NCBI RefSeq assembly: GCF_001898575.1
Contig: NZ_MKUD01000081.1
Span: 29,592-93,591, forward strand
DNA length: 64,000 nt
Direction: 5' to 3'
DNA from: Spirosoma sp. 48-14
GTDB taxonomy: Bacteria; Bacteroidota; Bacteroidia; Cytophagales; Spirosomataceae
The notes under the pieces are model-generated. The model saw only the letters and a list, made by a program, of their open reading frames with translations. It searched no databases and had not been told where the DNA came from. Shown in pieces: positions 54,871-64,000 of this stretch. Each line of letters opens with the position of its first letter. Within the stretch, counting starts at the first letter, position 1. Made by a program: the position numbers and the translations under genes.

Positions 54871-55902
54871 CTAACAACCTGATCCGGTAATGACAATTTG
54901 GGCATCAATAATCTTATAAGTAGCTCCCAGTAGCTTACAGATGATGGTCAGCTTATCGTACAGGCTCTCCTGATCGAGCGAGGTGGTTATATGGCAGTTT
55001 GCCATGACTTCCTCATCGTACACCACATCAACTCCATAAGCCTTTTCAATAGCCGCAATGATGTCCGATACGGGCGCATTCTGGAACGTAAACGAGGGCA
55101 TCTCTGCTTCTTTACTAACCACGAGCGGTTTCTCAACCAGTGTTTTCACCAGCCGTTGTTCCTGATTCAGATACGTGACCTGCTGGTTAGGTGTCAGAAC
55201 AACCCCAATGGTTTCAGGGTCCGATTTCCCCTTCGTCTGTGCGGCCAGTTTTGGTGAATAGACCGATACCCGTCCGGTTCGGACGGACACCGTTACGTTT
55301 CGCTCGGCCGGATTGGCTTTGATCCAGAAACTCGTACCAAGCACTTTGGTAATCAGATCCTGCGAATAGACCAGAAACGGCTTGTGCGGATTTTTCTGGA
55401 TCTCGAAAAATGCCTCCCCTTCCAGAATAACCTCTCGTTTCTGGGCCGTAAATTGGGTTGGATATCGGATTTTACTACCCGGATTTAGCGTAATCACACT
55501 GTTGTCGCTCAGGGTCACTCGCTCGGGTGCTTTCATCCGATTGACCCGTTCGGTAAACGAGGCTGGTCTGTCTACCAGACTTACCTGCTCTTCCATCAGT
55601 TCGGTAGTCGACTGGGTCATGAATAGCCAGCCCAATCCACCAATCAGGAGTACAGCGGCTGCCGCTGCCCAGGAAGCATAACGACGGAACCCGACCTGAC
55701 GAACCGGAACGGTATGAACCGTTTGCTCGGCCAGTGTCTTCCAGTTTCGGGCCAGCATCTGGTTTTTTTCTTCATCGGTGGCAGGCAGGCTTACCTCCGT
55801 ATCCAGCGATTCGTACCATTGGTCGAGCAAGGCCCGTTCTTCATCCGTACAATCACCTTTGAGGTATTTAGCCAGCAGTTCCTGGTAGGTAGCACCGTCC
55901 AT
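54871..55902 (-). CDS. FecR-family anti-sigma factor
   Basis: The 343-residue protein has an N-terminal sigma-binding part (YLKGDCTDEERALLDQWY), one membrane segment (YASWAAAAAVLLIGGLGWLF, about 75-94), the FecR domain (VTLSDNSVITLNPGS, GEAFFEIQKNP, VLGTSFWIKANP) and a C-terminal DUF4974-like region (FQNAPVSDIIAAIEKAYGV). It lies between its ECF sigma gene and the block 1 SusC gene. Confidence 0.95.
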   Translation of the reverse strand: MDGATYQELLAKYLKGDCTDEERALLDQWYESLDTEVSLPATDEEKNQMLARNWKTLAEQTVHTVPVRQVGFRRYASWAAAAAVLLIGGLGWLFMTQSTTELMEEQVSLVDRPASFTERVNRMKAPERVTLSDNSVITLNPGSKIRYPTQFTAQKREVILEGEAFFEIQKNPHKPFLVYSQDLITKVLGTSFWIKANPAERNVTVSVRTGRVSVYSPKLAAQTKGKSDPETIGVVLTPNQQVTYLNQEQRLVKTLVEKPLVVSKEAEMPSFTFQNAPVSDIIAAIEKAYGVDVVYDEEVMANCHITTSLDQESLYDKLTIICKLLGATYKIIDAQIVITGSGC

Positions 55903-56008
55903 CGGGTTGAGTCATTCGTTCAAAAGGTATAGACGAACAACCGGCCAAAACTCCCTAAGAGCCAACGCTATTTTTTTTAGATTTTTTTTAATTTTTGAAA
56001 GAACTGGC

Positions 56009-56608
56009 TCATTCCGAGAGCCAAAGCAGGAGCCAGATGGCTGTAAAATCGCGTAGATGTTGCCGAACGAACGTGGTTGATCGCGAGAGATGGTACTCGA
56101 TTGTTTTTTCGGAAAGATTCAATCGCTGGGCAATTTCGCGGATGGTCAGATGTTCGAACCGGCTCATAATGAAGATTTCGCGCGTTTTTTCGGGAAGTTT
56201 TGCCAGCGTGTTCTGGATCGCTTCCGACAACTCATTTAATTGAACAGCCTCGCTGGTTGCCATGGTTTCTGTCGGAAAAAACAGCCGTAACTGATCCAGA
56301 TAATGCTCTTCCTGAATATTCCGGCGAACGTAATCGACGATCAGGTTCCGAAGCGATACCCCTAAAAATGCCTGAAGATTAATAATTCGTAAGGCTTCCC
56401 GCTTTTGCCAGATCATTACAAATAACTCCTGCGCCAACTCTTCGGCAACCTCTTTCCGGCGAAGTTTACGATGAGCCAGCACGTACATTTTGTACCAATA
56501 CCGATCATACAACGCCCTGAATGCCTGTTCGTCGCCCTCGCGCAGTAGGGTCAACAATTCAGTATCGGTCAACAGATTCAGGGCCATTTCAACTGGATTT
56601 GCGCACAA
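56009..56608 (-). CDS. ECF-family RNA polymerase sigma factor
   Basis: The 199-residue protein has region 2 (AFRALYDRYWYKMYVLAHR, EVAEELAQELFVMIW, LQAFLGVSLRNLIVDYVRR) and region 4 (LPEKTREIFIMSRFEHLTI with REIAQRLNLSEKTIEYHLSR). The ATG at codon 8 (56587, MALNLLTDTEL) is a more usual start than the first. Together with the adjacent FecR it should control block 1. Confidence 0.95.
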   Translation of the reverse strand: MCANPVEMALNLLTDTELLTLLREGDEQAFRALYDRYWYKMYVLAHRKLRRKEVAEELAQELFVMIWQKREALRIINLQAFLGVSLRNLIVDYVRRNIQEEHYLDQLRLFFPTETMATSEAVQLNELSEAIQNTLAKLPEKTREIFIMSRFEHLTIREIAQRLNLSEKTIEYHLSRSTTFVRQHLRDFTAIWLLLWLSE

Positions 56609-56770
56609 CGTTGTACTAATTCCCTAAATACTTAAACTATTTATTTTTACTATAGGATCGTTTGCGATTTTATCCAGTACAGCGCGCTCACGGCCAGTAA
56701 CCTGCTGATGAGTCCCCCAGCTAGACACTTTAAAAGACTTTTGCGCTGTTTTAGTCCAAATGCGGCCATA

Positions 56771-56803
56771 AAAAAGCCTCCCTGGATACCAGAGAGGCTT
56801 TTT
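56771..56803. terminator. Strong bidirectional terminator after the efflux operon
   Basis: AAAAAGCCTC (56771-56780) pairs with GAGGCTTTTT (56794-56803). An inner CTGG/CCAG extends the stem to a 3-nt loop with one mismatch. The A/T tails work in both directions. It lies about 120 nt past the TolC-like stop codon at 56923 (minus strand). The rest of the gap 56609-56922 has no gene. Confidence 0.85.
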
Positions 56804-56922
56804 ACAATTCCAACCTACGAGGCAGTCTCTTACTTGAGTTAACTAGTATATAGTACTCGAATTGGCTACAACAGGACTATTTATAGGCAGCATTTTAGAT
56901 AAAATCGTTAAGAGTGCGCTGT

Positions 56923-58272
56923 TTACATAGTCCCTGTCAGGATTTTGACGTCCAGAATAGCTAGTTGGTAATTCAACTGAGCGGACAGCAGATCGACCTG
57001 TGCCTTAGCCAGATTCGACTGGGCCGTGAGCAGATCGGTTTTCAGATTCAACCCTGCCGCCTGCCGATCCTGCTGGACTTTCAACTCGTCGCCCCGATAC
57101 CGGGCCGCTTTCTGCGCCACGTCGATCAACGCTCTGGCCTGACTGATTTTCCGGTACGCTTTTTCCAGATCGCTATTTACCTGTTCCTGTGTATTCAGCA
57201 GGTTTTCCTGTGCCTGCTGCCGGATCAGATTGCGCTGCGCCATAACCTGCTTATTGGCCACTACATCCTGTAGATTCCATTTCAGATTGACGCCCACAAA
57301 CGGGTTATTGACCGGAAAAATCAGGTTCCCTTTCTGATAGGTGTAGCCCGCCAGCACACCCAGATCGGGCCGGTAGCTTTGTTGAGCCGCCTTGATACCT
57401 AGTTGCGCTTTTTGCTGATTCAGCGATGCGAGCTGTATATCTACGTTGTTCCGCAGGGCTGACAGTTCGACTGAGTCCAGCGCAGGTACAGCGGCTGGTG
57501 CCAGATCAACACCCGCCAGCACCAGCGAATCGGCTTTGATGCCCGTCAGGCGTTTCAGGTCGGTTTCGTAATCGTCGCGTTGAATAGCGAGTTTAAGCAG
57601 ATTCTGCTCTTCGTCGGCAATGTTGGCCTGTAGTCCGGCTTTGCTCACATCGATGGTTTTTCCTGACTGCAACGCACTTTCCACGTCGTACAGCTTCAGC
57701 TTCGCTACGTCGAGCCTGGTCGTGGCTTCAATCTGTTGCTGCTGGTTGATCAGCATGCCGTAATATAGTCGCTCAACAGCCTGCCGAATTTGCAAAGCCA
57801 CTTTACGCTGCTCCTGCTCCGACATCTGTATATCCGTCTGGTCGATAGCCAGACCCGTTTTCACCTTACCCAACTGCGTAATTGGCTGGTAGGCGGTAAG
57901 ACCCGCATTGAACGTGTGATGCTGCCCCAGGGCAAAGGTTTTGGTCTCGTTGGGGAGCGGCACCTGGGTGGTCTGACTCAGCGGAAGAACCCCGAACGAG
58001 CCCTGATCAATCACCAGTGAACCAACATTGGCGTTGTACTGATACGTGGAGTTGAGCGTTACCGATGGATATTTCTTGACATCGTCTTCCCGCAGTTTTG
58101 CCTGTTTCTCGGCTACCTGGAGCTTACGAATGGCCAGCCCCCGGTTATTCTGTAAGGCCAGATCAATGGCGCGCTGCAGGCTAACCGATTCCGGTTGCTG
58201 CGCACGGGCCTGATTTGCCATCAGCATCCCCAGGATGCTGAGGCTGATATATAACTTTAATTTAGGCTTCAT
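56923..58272 (-). CDS. TolC-family outer-membrane efflux channel
   Basis: The start at 58272 gives a clean Sec signal (MKPKLKLYISLSILGMLMAN) and overlaps the pump stop codon by 11 nt. An ATG at 58299 is also in frame. The protein shows the duplicated OMF pattern with long amphipathic helices rich in Gln and Ala (SLQRAIDLALQNNRGLAIRK in the first half, LNLKTDLLTAQSNLAKAQVD in the second). It is the last gene of the RND operon and should form the outer-membrane exit duct. Confidence 0.93.
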   Translation of the reverse strand: MKPKLKLYISLSILGMLMANQARAQQPESVSLQRAIDLALQNNRGLAIRKLQVAEKQAKLREDDVKKYPSVTLNSTYQYNANVGSLVIDQGSFGVLPLSQTTQVPLPNETKTFALGQHHTFNAGLTAYQPITQLGKVKTGLAIDQTDIQMSEQEQRKVALQIRQAVERLYYGMLINQQQQIEATTRLDVAKLKLYDVESALQSGKTIDVSKAGLQANIADEEQNLLKLAIQRDDYETDLKRLTGIKADSLVLAGVDLAPAAVPALDSVELSALRNNVDIQLASLNQQKAQLGIKAAQQSYRPDLGVLAGYTYQKGNLIFPVNNPFVGVNLKWNLQDVVANKQVMAQRNLIRQQAQENLLNTQEQVNSDLEKAYRKISQARALIDVAQKAARYRGDELKVQQDRQAAGLNLKTDLLTAQSNLAKAQVDLLSAQLNYQLAILDVKILTGTM

Positions 58273-61200
58273 GACTAACAGGTTGATTTTGAACGGCAAG
58301 GATATCTTTTTTATCGGCGGGCCGTATCCAGGAGATGTAGAGTACCGGCACCGTTAGCAGGGCCATCACCATCGACCAGAGTACACCCACGGCAATCACA
58401 CTAGCGAGCGGACTCCACATGGGAGACCCCGACAGAATCATGGGCAGTACGCCAATGGCCGCAGCCGATGCCGTCAGAAAAATAGGGCGCAACCGCCGTT
58501 TGCCCGACTCGATGGCCGCCGTCCGGATATCCATGCCATGGTGCATCAGTTCGTTGGTGTGATCGACCAGAATGATGGCGTTTCGCACTACAATCCCCGA
58601 CAGACTGACCAATCCGACAAAGGCCGTAAATCCGAAATTGTTGCCCGTGATGTACAGCCCGAATAAAGCCCCGAACAAACTGAGCGGAATGGTCAGCATC
58701 ACAATAGCGGCTTCTTTCAGGTTACGGAACTGGAACAACAGGATGAAGAAAATTAGGACCAGGCTAATCACCAGCACTGTAATCATCTGGCTGAATGTTT
58801 CCTGTTTATTGGCAAACTCCCCCCCGTATTCGATCCGGTAACCAGCAGGCAACTGAAGGGTGTCGATGGCGGGTCGAATGGCTTTCAGCAACTCAGCAGG
58901 CAGTACGCCATGACTCGTTTCGCTCTGCACGGTCAGGGTACGGACCCCGTTGCGGTGCATGATGCGGCCAGTCTGCCATTTTGGTACCAGATCGGCAATC
59001 TGCCGGAGCGGCACTCGCCCATCAGTAATTGGCGACGAGAGGTAGGTATTTCCCAGATCGTCGGTGGTTTCGCGGTTTTGCTTATCCAGCCGAAACACGA
59101 CATCGATGGCGTTGTTACCTTCGTAGAGCGTGGTGATCGGTGCCCCGCTGAAGCCCGTGTAGATCATCTGCGAAATGCTGGAGGTCGTAAACCCAAGGCG
59201 GTTCGCTTCATCTTTCAGCTGAATGCTAATACCGTAATAATCTTCCTGAAAATCATTCCGAACCAGCGCGCTGCCAGGTGCTTTTTTAACGATGCTTTCG
59301 ACTTCCTGCCCGATGCTTTTCAGCCGGTTGATGTCGTCACCAATGATCCGTACTTCAACCGGAGCTTTCAGCGGCTGGCCCTGTTGCAGTAGCTTGATCT
59401 GCGGGCGTCCTTCCGGGATGATCGATCCAACTTTTTCCTGCAATTCCTCCGACAGGGTTTCGGTCGTATGTTCGTCGGTGGTATTGACCAGAATCTGCGC
59501 GTAGTTGCTGACGGGCACTTCCGGCGAAAAATTGTAGTAGAAACGCGGGGCGCTGGTTCCAACGAAGGTGGCAAAGGAAGTTACACGCTTATCCTGCTGG
59601 ACCAGTTTTTCGACCTTTTTGATAGCCGCTTCCGTTTTATCAAGGCTGGTGCTGGTTGGCATCCAGAGTTCAACCACAAACTGGTTTCGCTCGGCAGCCG
59701 GGAAGAATTTCTGACGCACCCCACCCGTATAAAGCAGCCCGGCAAACACGATGGTAATCAGGCTCAGGCCAATGGTTAGTTTAGGATGGCGAATGGCCCA
59801 GTCGAGCGCTGCGTTATAGCCATTCTGCATCCGATCGAGCAGGGAGGTTTTCTTCGGGCCAGCCTCCGCGCTCGGATCGTGTAAGCCTTTCTTGATGAAT
59901 ACATAACACAGCAACGGTGTCAGCACCATGGCGACGATGAACGACGAAGCCAGGGCAATGGCTACCGTCCAGGGCAGAGCGTTGATGAATTCCCCTACCG
60001 AACCCGTCAGCAAAATCATCGGCATAAACGACGCAATGATCGTTACGGTAGCGGCCAGAACCGGCACTACCAGATCACTCGCGCTTCGCCAGGCAGCCGT
60101 CCAGCGATCAACGCCCGCGTCCAGCAGTTCGACATAGTTATCGGCAATCACAATCGCATCATCGACCACCATCCCCAACACCACGATCAGGGCCGCCAGC
60201 GATACCTGATGCAGCTCGATACCAAAGGCATGCATGAGGGCAAAGGTCACCGCCACCGTTACCGGGATGGCCATAGCCGCCACTGATGCAATACGGAAGG
60301 GCAACAGCAGCACCACCACAACGACTACCGAGAAAATAGCCAGGAAGAACTCATCGATGAAATGCGAGACGTTGTTATTGACTACCTGCGGCTGGTTGAC
60401 GATGGTGGTCAGTTTCACATTGGCAGGAAACAGCTTTGTCGTTTCCGCAATCTTCTTGTCGACGGCCTTTCCAAAATCGACGATGTTGTTGCCTTCGTGC
60501 ATCTGCACGGTCAGGATCAAGGATTTATGCCCATTGACGGTAATTTTGCTGGTAGGCTCGGCGTAGTCACGCTGAATGGTGGCAATATCGCCCAGCCGTA
60601 CAAGCGCACCCGATTTCGAGGCCCCGACAATCTGGTTGGCAATCTCATTTTCTTTGGTGAAATAGCCACTGGTATACAGCGGGGCTTTCTGGGTTTCGGT
60701 ATCGATTGCCCCAGTAGCACCAATGGAATTCTGCGACTGCAACAGCTTGACCACCTGCTGCATATCAACATCATACTGGGCCAGTTTTTCAGAATTCGAC
60801 GAAACCACAATCTGTTCTTGTTGATCGCCAACCCGTTTGATTTTCGAAACGGCCGGAATCGTCCGCAGGTTGTCTTCTAGTTTCTGAGCGTACTGCTTCA
60901 ACTGCGCAAAACTGGCCTGATCGCTTTCGATCCCAATCACCAGGGCTTCGGTATCACCAAAATCGGAGTTGACAATAGGCCCCCGAACGCCCTGGGGCAG
61001 CTCCAGGCTTTTCACGACCAGCAGCTGATGTCGTAATTTGCTCCAGAACACATCGGGGTTTTTGACTTTCTCACCGAGTTCGACATTCACCACCACCGCT
61101 CCGTCTCGGGTGGTCGAGTAGGTTTTATCCTTGCGGACTTCCTCAAACTGAAACAGATACTGCTCCAGCTTTTTGGTCACCTGGTCTTCTACCTGTGCGG

Positions 61201-61366
61201 AGTTGGCACCTGGATAAAAGGCCAGTACCAGCCCCTGACGAACGGTAATCTTGGGGTCTTCGCGACGGGGCATGGTCAAAAGAGAGTACACCCCCATTGC
61301 AAATACCAGCAGTAACACCGACAGGGTAACCTGTCTATATTTTAAAGAAGCTTGAACGAAATTCAT
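58262..61366 (-). CDS. RND-family efflux pump, inner-membrane permease
   Basis: The 1034-residue protein has the 12-segment AcrB-like plan: a first membrane helix at about 12-30, a large periplasmic domain, membrane bundles at about 340-470 and 860-1015, and the proton-relay pair D402/D403 in GMVVDDAIV. VVRNAIILVDHTNE is in the second bundle. It belongs to the hydrophobe/amphiphile exporters (HAE) rather than the metal CusA group, judged by sequence style. It sits 8 nt after the adaptor gene. Confidence 0.94.
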   Translation of the reverse strand: MNFVQASLKYRQVTLSVLLLVFAMGVYSLLTMPRREDPKITVRQGLVLAFYPGANSAQVEDQVTKKLEQYLFQFEEVRKDKTYSTTRDGAVVVNVELGEKVKNPDVFWSKLRHQLLVVKSLELPQGVRGPIVNSDFGDTEALVIGIESDQASFAQLKQYAQKLEDNLRTIPAVSKIKRVGDQQEQIVVSSNSEKLAQYDVDMQQVVKLLQSQNSIGATGAIDTETQKAPLYTSGYFTKENEIANQIVGASKSGALVRLGDIATIQRDYAEPTSKITVNGHKSLILTVQMHEGNNIVDFGKAVDKKIAETTKLFPANVKLTTIVNQPQVVNNNVSHFIDEFFLAIFSVVVVVVLLLPFRIASVAAMAIPVTVAVTFALMHAFGIELHQVSLAALIVVLGMVVDDAIVIADNYVELLDAGVDRWTAAWRSASDLVVPVLAATVTIIASFMPMILLTGSVGEFINALPWTVAIALASSFIVAMVLTPLLCYVFIKKGLHDPSAEAGPKKTSLLDRMQNGYNAALDWAIRHPKLTIGLSLITIVFAGLLYTGGVRQKFFPAAERNQFVVELWMPTSTSLDKTEAAIKKVEKLVQQDKRVTSFATFVGTSAPRFYYNFSPEVPVSNYAQILVNTTDEHTTETLSEELQEKVGSIIPEGRPQIKLLQQGQPLKAPVEVRIIGDDINRLKSIGQEVESIVKKAPGSALVRNDFQEDYYGISIQLKDEANRLGFTTSSISQMIYTGFSGAPITTLYEGNNAIDVVFRLDKQNRETTDDLGNTYLSSPITDGRVPLRQIADLVPKWQTGRIMHRNGVRTLTVQSETSHGVLPAELLKAIRPAIDTLQLPAGYRIEYGGEFANKQETFSQMITVLVISLVLIFFILLFQFRNLKEAAIVMLTIPLSLFGALFGLYITGNNFGFTAFVGLVSLSGIVVRNAIILVDHTNELMHHGMDIRTAAIESGKRRLRPIFLTASAAAIGVLPMILSGSPMWSPLASVIAVGVLWSMVMALLTVPVLYISWIRPADKKDILAVQNQPVSHEA

Positions 61367-61374
61367 GGCGTCGA

Positions 61375-62409
61375 TTAATTAGAAAGGCTGACAGAAGAAC
61401 CATCGGTGAGCTTTTGCTGACCGCCCGTTACCACGATTTCCTGCGGAGACAGTCCGGCAGTCACTTCGATCTTGTTGTTTACCAGTTGCCCTACGCTGAC
61501 ATTCCGGCGGAACGCTTTCTGCTGGGCTTTATCGACGATATAGACATAGCTCTGGCTATCCGTATCGTGCAGAATAGCTTCGGCAGGCAGCAAAAGTCGA
61601 TCAACTGGCTGATTGGATGTTAGCGTGATTTCGGCGATCATCCCTGGTCGAATCAGCCCGTTCGGATTGGGCAGTTCGATTTTTACCGTAAAGGCCCGAG
61701 AGGTCACATCGGCTACCGAACCTACTTCTTTAACCTTGCCGGTAAACGTCTGTCCCACCGACGACACCAGCACCCGGGCCGACTGCCCAATTTTAATCGT
61801 ATGCAGCTCACTTTCAGGAATGTAGGCATTGACACTAACCTTGCTGATGTCCGACACTACGAAAAGCGGTGTACCCACAGCCGTGATCTCACCGACCTCT
61901 GCCATTTTTTTCAGCATAACCCCGCTGATGGGTGCGTATAGTTTCGTATCCGATAGGTTCTTGGTCTGTAGTTTCTGCTGTACTTTGGCCTGCTGCAGCC
62001 CGTAATTCACTTTAGCGAAGTCGGCGTCGCTCAGGCTGTTACGGTCATGCATGATTTTCAGACGGGTATACTCGTCGCCCACCTGAGCTACCTGCACATC
62101 CGACAATTCCTTGGCAATACCGTAGTTGGTAGGATCGAGGCTGGCCAGCAACTGTCCTTTACGAACGGGCTGTCCTTCGTCGGCCGCGATAAAGTTCAAT
62201 TTTCCGGCTACCATGAACCCAAGCCGTACGGTACGACTCCCCTCAATATTACCACTGATGGATGTTGTGCGGTTGATCGGTTGTTTGGTAACCTGTTCGG
62301 TAATAACAGGAACAGCTACCTCTTTTACTTCCGTAGCCTTTTCCTTTGTCTGACAACCACTTAAGGCAAGCAGGGTTATCAGCGCGATGTAGGGTTTACT
62401 GCTTTTCAT
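61375..62409 (-). CDS. RND periplasmic adaptor (membrane fusion) lipoprotein
   Basis: The 344-residue protein has a lipobox (LLALSGCQTKEK; lipidated Cys about 19), the split lipoyl-like domain (GFMVAGKLNFIAADEGQPVRKG and KLYAPISGVMLKKMAEVGE regions), an alpha-hairpin between them and a C-terminal beta-barrel part (GLIRPGMIAEITL). It is the first gene of the pump operon. The upstream 62410-62742 region should contain the promoter. Confidence 0.94.
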   Translation of the reverse strand: MKSSKPYIALITLLALSGCQTKEKATEVKEVAVPVITEQVTKQPINRTTSISGNIEGSRTVRLGFMVAGKLNFIAADEGQPVRKGQLLASLDPTNYGIAKELSDVQVAQVGDEYTRLKIMHDRNSLSDADFAKVNYGLQQAKVQQKLQTKNLSDTKLYAPISGVMLKKMAEVGEITAVGTPLFVVSDISKVSVNAYIPESELHTIKIGQSARVLVSSVGQTFTGKVKEVGSVADVTSRAFTVKIELPNPNGLIRPGMIAEITLTSNQPVDRLLLPAEAILHDTDSQSYVYIVDKAQQKAFRRNVSVGQLVNNKIEVTAGLSPQEIVVTGGQQKLTDGSSVSLSN

Positions 62410-62742
62410 AGCAATTAGTTAGTGAATTATGATGGTGCAAAATTGTCCGATGAAAAGCAGCTTTCTTTTCATCTATCTTAAAAAATAAAGGTGTAGGGTA
62501 TCTTTCTTTATTCCTAAAATTTAGCGTACGTCCGATAGATTAGCCATAGGAATATCTGCCCTGATCTGCTGACCAGCGCCTGCCCAGGCATAGGGTTTTA
62601 TTCGGATCGATCTGGATGCTGGCTGATTAGCGACCTGTTTTTCAGTTCATGCGTCAGCCAAAAGAGCACCTGAGCCGGAATCGTCTGAAACCATCCCGCT
62701 CATCACTCTTAAAATCAGACAACTAACCAAAAGGTAAGAATG
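62410..62742. other. Intergenic region upstream of the efflux operon
   Basis: About 330 bases lie between the regulator stop and the adaptor start, both on the minus strand. A promoter for the pump operon is expected near 62420-62520, which is AT-rich. A short minus-strand frame with LFWLTHELKNR is open for about 30 codons only and may be a gene remnant. No stable terminator is obvious. Confidence 0.4.
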
Positions 62743-63306
62743 TTATCGCTGAGCGCGTATAACGCTAAGAGTCTGCTGGGTAATGCCCAGATAAGACGCG
62801 ATATGCCCCAGAGGAGCCTGTTGTAGAATGGATGGATACTGGGCCAGCAGGTTGTTGTACCGTTCCTGCGCCGACTGAAATTGTAAAGCACTCAACCGAT
62901 CAGAAAACGTCTTCAGCGTCTCGATCAGCACTGTCCGCATCAGTTTTTCCAGATTATGATGTTGGTCGATGATCTTTTCCAGATCGGCATAGTTGATGGA
63001 TCGGACAACAGACTTTTCGAGCAGTTCAAGCCCATAGGGAGAAGGACGTCCATAGAAAACGGTCTCGATGCCTACCGAGAACGAGTTCATCAGAAAAAAA
63101 TGGTGAGTAATGTCCTTGCCATCGTGTCGAATGTAGTACGCCCTGCCAAGGCCCTGTTCAAAGAAGTAGACTTTCTGCGATACGTTGTCGGGCGGCAGGA
63201 GCTTATACCGCTTTGGAAATACCTCCCGTGCAAAGGCTTTATCCAGCTCATGTTCCAGTTCGGGGGAGATATCGACAAGTTGTTTCAGGTACGCAGTCAG
63301 TTCCAT
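62743..63306 (-). CDS. Crp/Fnr-family transcriptional regulator
   Basis: The ATG at 63306 (MELTAYLKQLVDISPELEHE) gives a 187-residue protein of usual length. An upstream ATG at 63456 would add a 50-residue low-quality extension. It has a cyclic-nucleotide-binding-like beta roll (about 30-120: KVYFFEQGLGRAYYIRHDG, SFSVGIETVFYGRPS) and a C-terminal HTH (GHIASYLGITQQTLSVIRAQR). Key cNMP-phosphate residues are not clear, as in many Bacteroidota members. It is upstream of the pump operon in the same direction and could regulate it. Confidence 0.88.
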   Translation of the reverse strand: MELTAYLKQLVDISPELEHELDKAFAREVFPKRYKLLPPDNVSQKVYFFEQGLGRAYYIRHDGKDITHHFFLMNSFSVGIETVFYGRPSPYGLELLEKSVVRSINYADLEKIIDQHHNLEKLMRTVLIETLKTFSDRLSALQFQSAQERYNNLLAQYPSILQQAPLGHIASYLGITQQTLSVIRAQR

Positions 63307-63513
63307 GTGGATTCGTTTACGGCCGAAAATTAGGGGTTTCGGCGGCACCAACCAATCCGACAGCCTAAACCCCGCACAGTAGCCGGGTTCACAACGGTCT
63401 GTCCGCGAACGCTTCCGGCAACGATTGCGTAAAAAGTCACAAACGTTTCTTTGCAAAATCTAAGGCAACACTCTATTCTTGGCAGATATTTCCCGAACCT
63501 GTTTTGCCTTTTT

Positions 63514-64000
63514 ATGCCTAGAACCGGCTTACTGCTTATCCTGATTTTCGCGCTGCATTCCCTGGCTAATGCCCAGACCTTTATGGCCTTATGGCCTGCG
63601 GGTAAAATGCCTAATTCAAAGGGGCTGTTCCTAACCGACAGTATAGCGAACGAACGGATCTACCGGGTAGGTACACCCGGCTTTTACGTGTTTTTACCAT
63701 CGGTACAGGAAAACAAGGGAGCCGCTGTTATTATTTGTCCGGGCGGTGGCTACGAACGACTGGCCTATCTGGTCAGTGGCTGGCAGCTGGCCAAATGGTT
63801 CAATACGCTGGGCATCAGCGCCTTTGTCCTGAACTATCGCCTACCCACCTCCCCCGATCTGAAACAACGGGAACTGGGGCCGCTTCAGGATGCTCAGCGA
63901 GCCATGAAGGTGATTCGTGCCCATGCGGCTCAATGGGGCATCAAACCCGATAAGGTAGGCATTATGGGAACATCGGCGGGCGGGCATCTGGCCGCTCACC
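63514..64000 (+). CDS. Secreted alpha/beta-hydrolase (esterase-like), C-terminus outside the window
   Basis: From the ATG at 63514 the frame stays open for 162 codons to the window end. It begins with a Sec signal (LLLILIFALHSLANAQ), then CPGGGY (oxyanion-hole HGGG-like motif) and GTSAGGHLA, the nucleophile elbow with the catalytic Ser. This is the pattern of acetyl-xylan-esterase-like and BD-FAE-like enzymes in Bacteroidota, which remove acyl groups from glycans. The Asp/His part of the triad lies beyond the window. Confidence 0.88.
   Translation, partial: MPRTGLLLILIFALHSLANAQTFMALWPAGKMPNSKGLFLTDSIANERIYRVGTPGFYVFLPSVQENKGAAVIICPGGGYERLAYLVSGWQLAKWFNTLGISAFVLNYRLPTSPDLKQRELGPLQDAQRAMKVIRAHAAQWGIKPDKVGIMGTSAGGHLAAH

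Noticed and set aside
62550..62715. Possible remnant of a coding gene (LFWLTHELKNR)
   Set aside because: The frame is open for only about 30 codons and begins after a stop. The match to any family is too short to support.
63735..63953. A 72-codon plus-strand frame
   Set aside because: It is in another frame of the alpha/beta-hydrolase gene, whose frame shows the signal peptide and the serine nucleophile motif.

Overview
The window looks like a chromosomal segment of a Bacteroidota bacterium, most likely Cytophagales close to Spirosoma. The reasons are four SusC/RagA outer-membrane transporters, three SusD lipoproteins, two ECF sigma/FecR pairs with C-terminal DUF4974-like regions, many Sec-exported or lipidated enzymes, and starts without clear Shine-Dalgarno sequences. 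The genus is inference. No rRNA, tRNA, transposase, integrase or CRISPR array was seen. Almost everything lies on the minus strand, so the layout is best read from high to low coordinates.

Right end (about 56.9-64 kb): the start of a secreted alpha/beta-hydrolase (plus strand, cut by the window end), a Crp/Fnr-type regulator, and a complete RND efflux operon (lipoprotein adaptor, inner-membrane pump, TolC-like channel) closed by a strong hairpin terminator.

Glycan-utilisation block 1 (56.6-46.7 kb): ECF sigma, FecR anti-sigma, STN-SusC, SusD, then two paralogous TIM-barrel proteins of unassigned activity, one with a twin-arginine signal and one without. Block 2 (46.5-28.0 kb): a second ECF sigma, FecR, STN-SusC and SusD set, then three large exported alpha-glucuronidase-like proteins, a secreted WD40/PD40-like propeller, a sigma factor truncated after region 2, and a PQQ-type dehydrogenase fused to a cytochrome c domain.

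A small plus-strand island (24.2-27.8 kb) carries a surface protein with 17 tandem 17-residue repeats and an unknown lipoprotein; a minus-strand secreted protein lies between them. It separates block 2 from block 3.

Block 3 (24.0-3.1 kb): a polysaccharide deacetylase, a fourth alpha-glucuronidase-like enzyme, STN-SusC and SusD without adjacent sigma/anti-sigma genes, a secreted beta-propeller, an exported YhcH-domain protein, and then a cytoplasmic catabolic series: D-2-hydroxyacid dehydrogenase, zinc alcohol dehydrogenase, aldehyde dehydrogenase, MFS permease, LutABC (L-lactate oxidation) and a long malate synthase-like enzyme. The far left is most of another SusC without an STN domain, cut by the window start.

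Working model (inference): the three STN-SusC/SusD pairs are close paralogues and probably import related oligosaccharides. The alpha-glucuronidase-like and TIM-barrel proteins would trim them, the PQQ enzyme would oxidise released sugars in the periplasm, and the alcohol to aldehyde to acid series with LutABC and the malate synthase-like protein would send C2/C3 products (lactate, possibly glycolate/glyoxylate) to central metabolism. The substrate cannot be named from sequence alone. Intergenic spaces are unusually rich in long perfect inverted repeats and in a REP-like family of hairpins whose stems change sequence but keep pairing.
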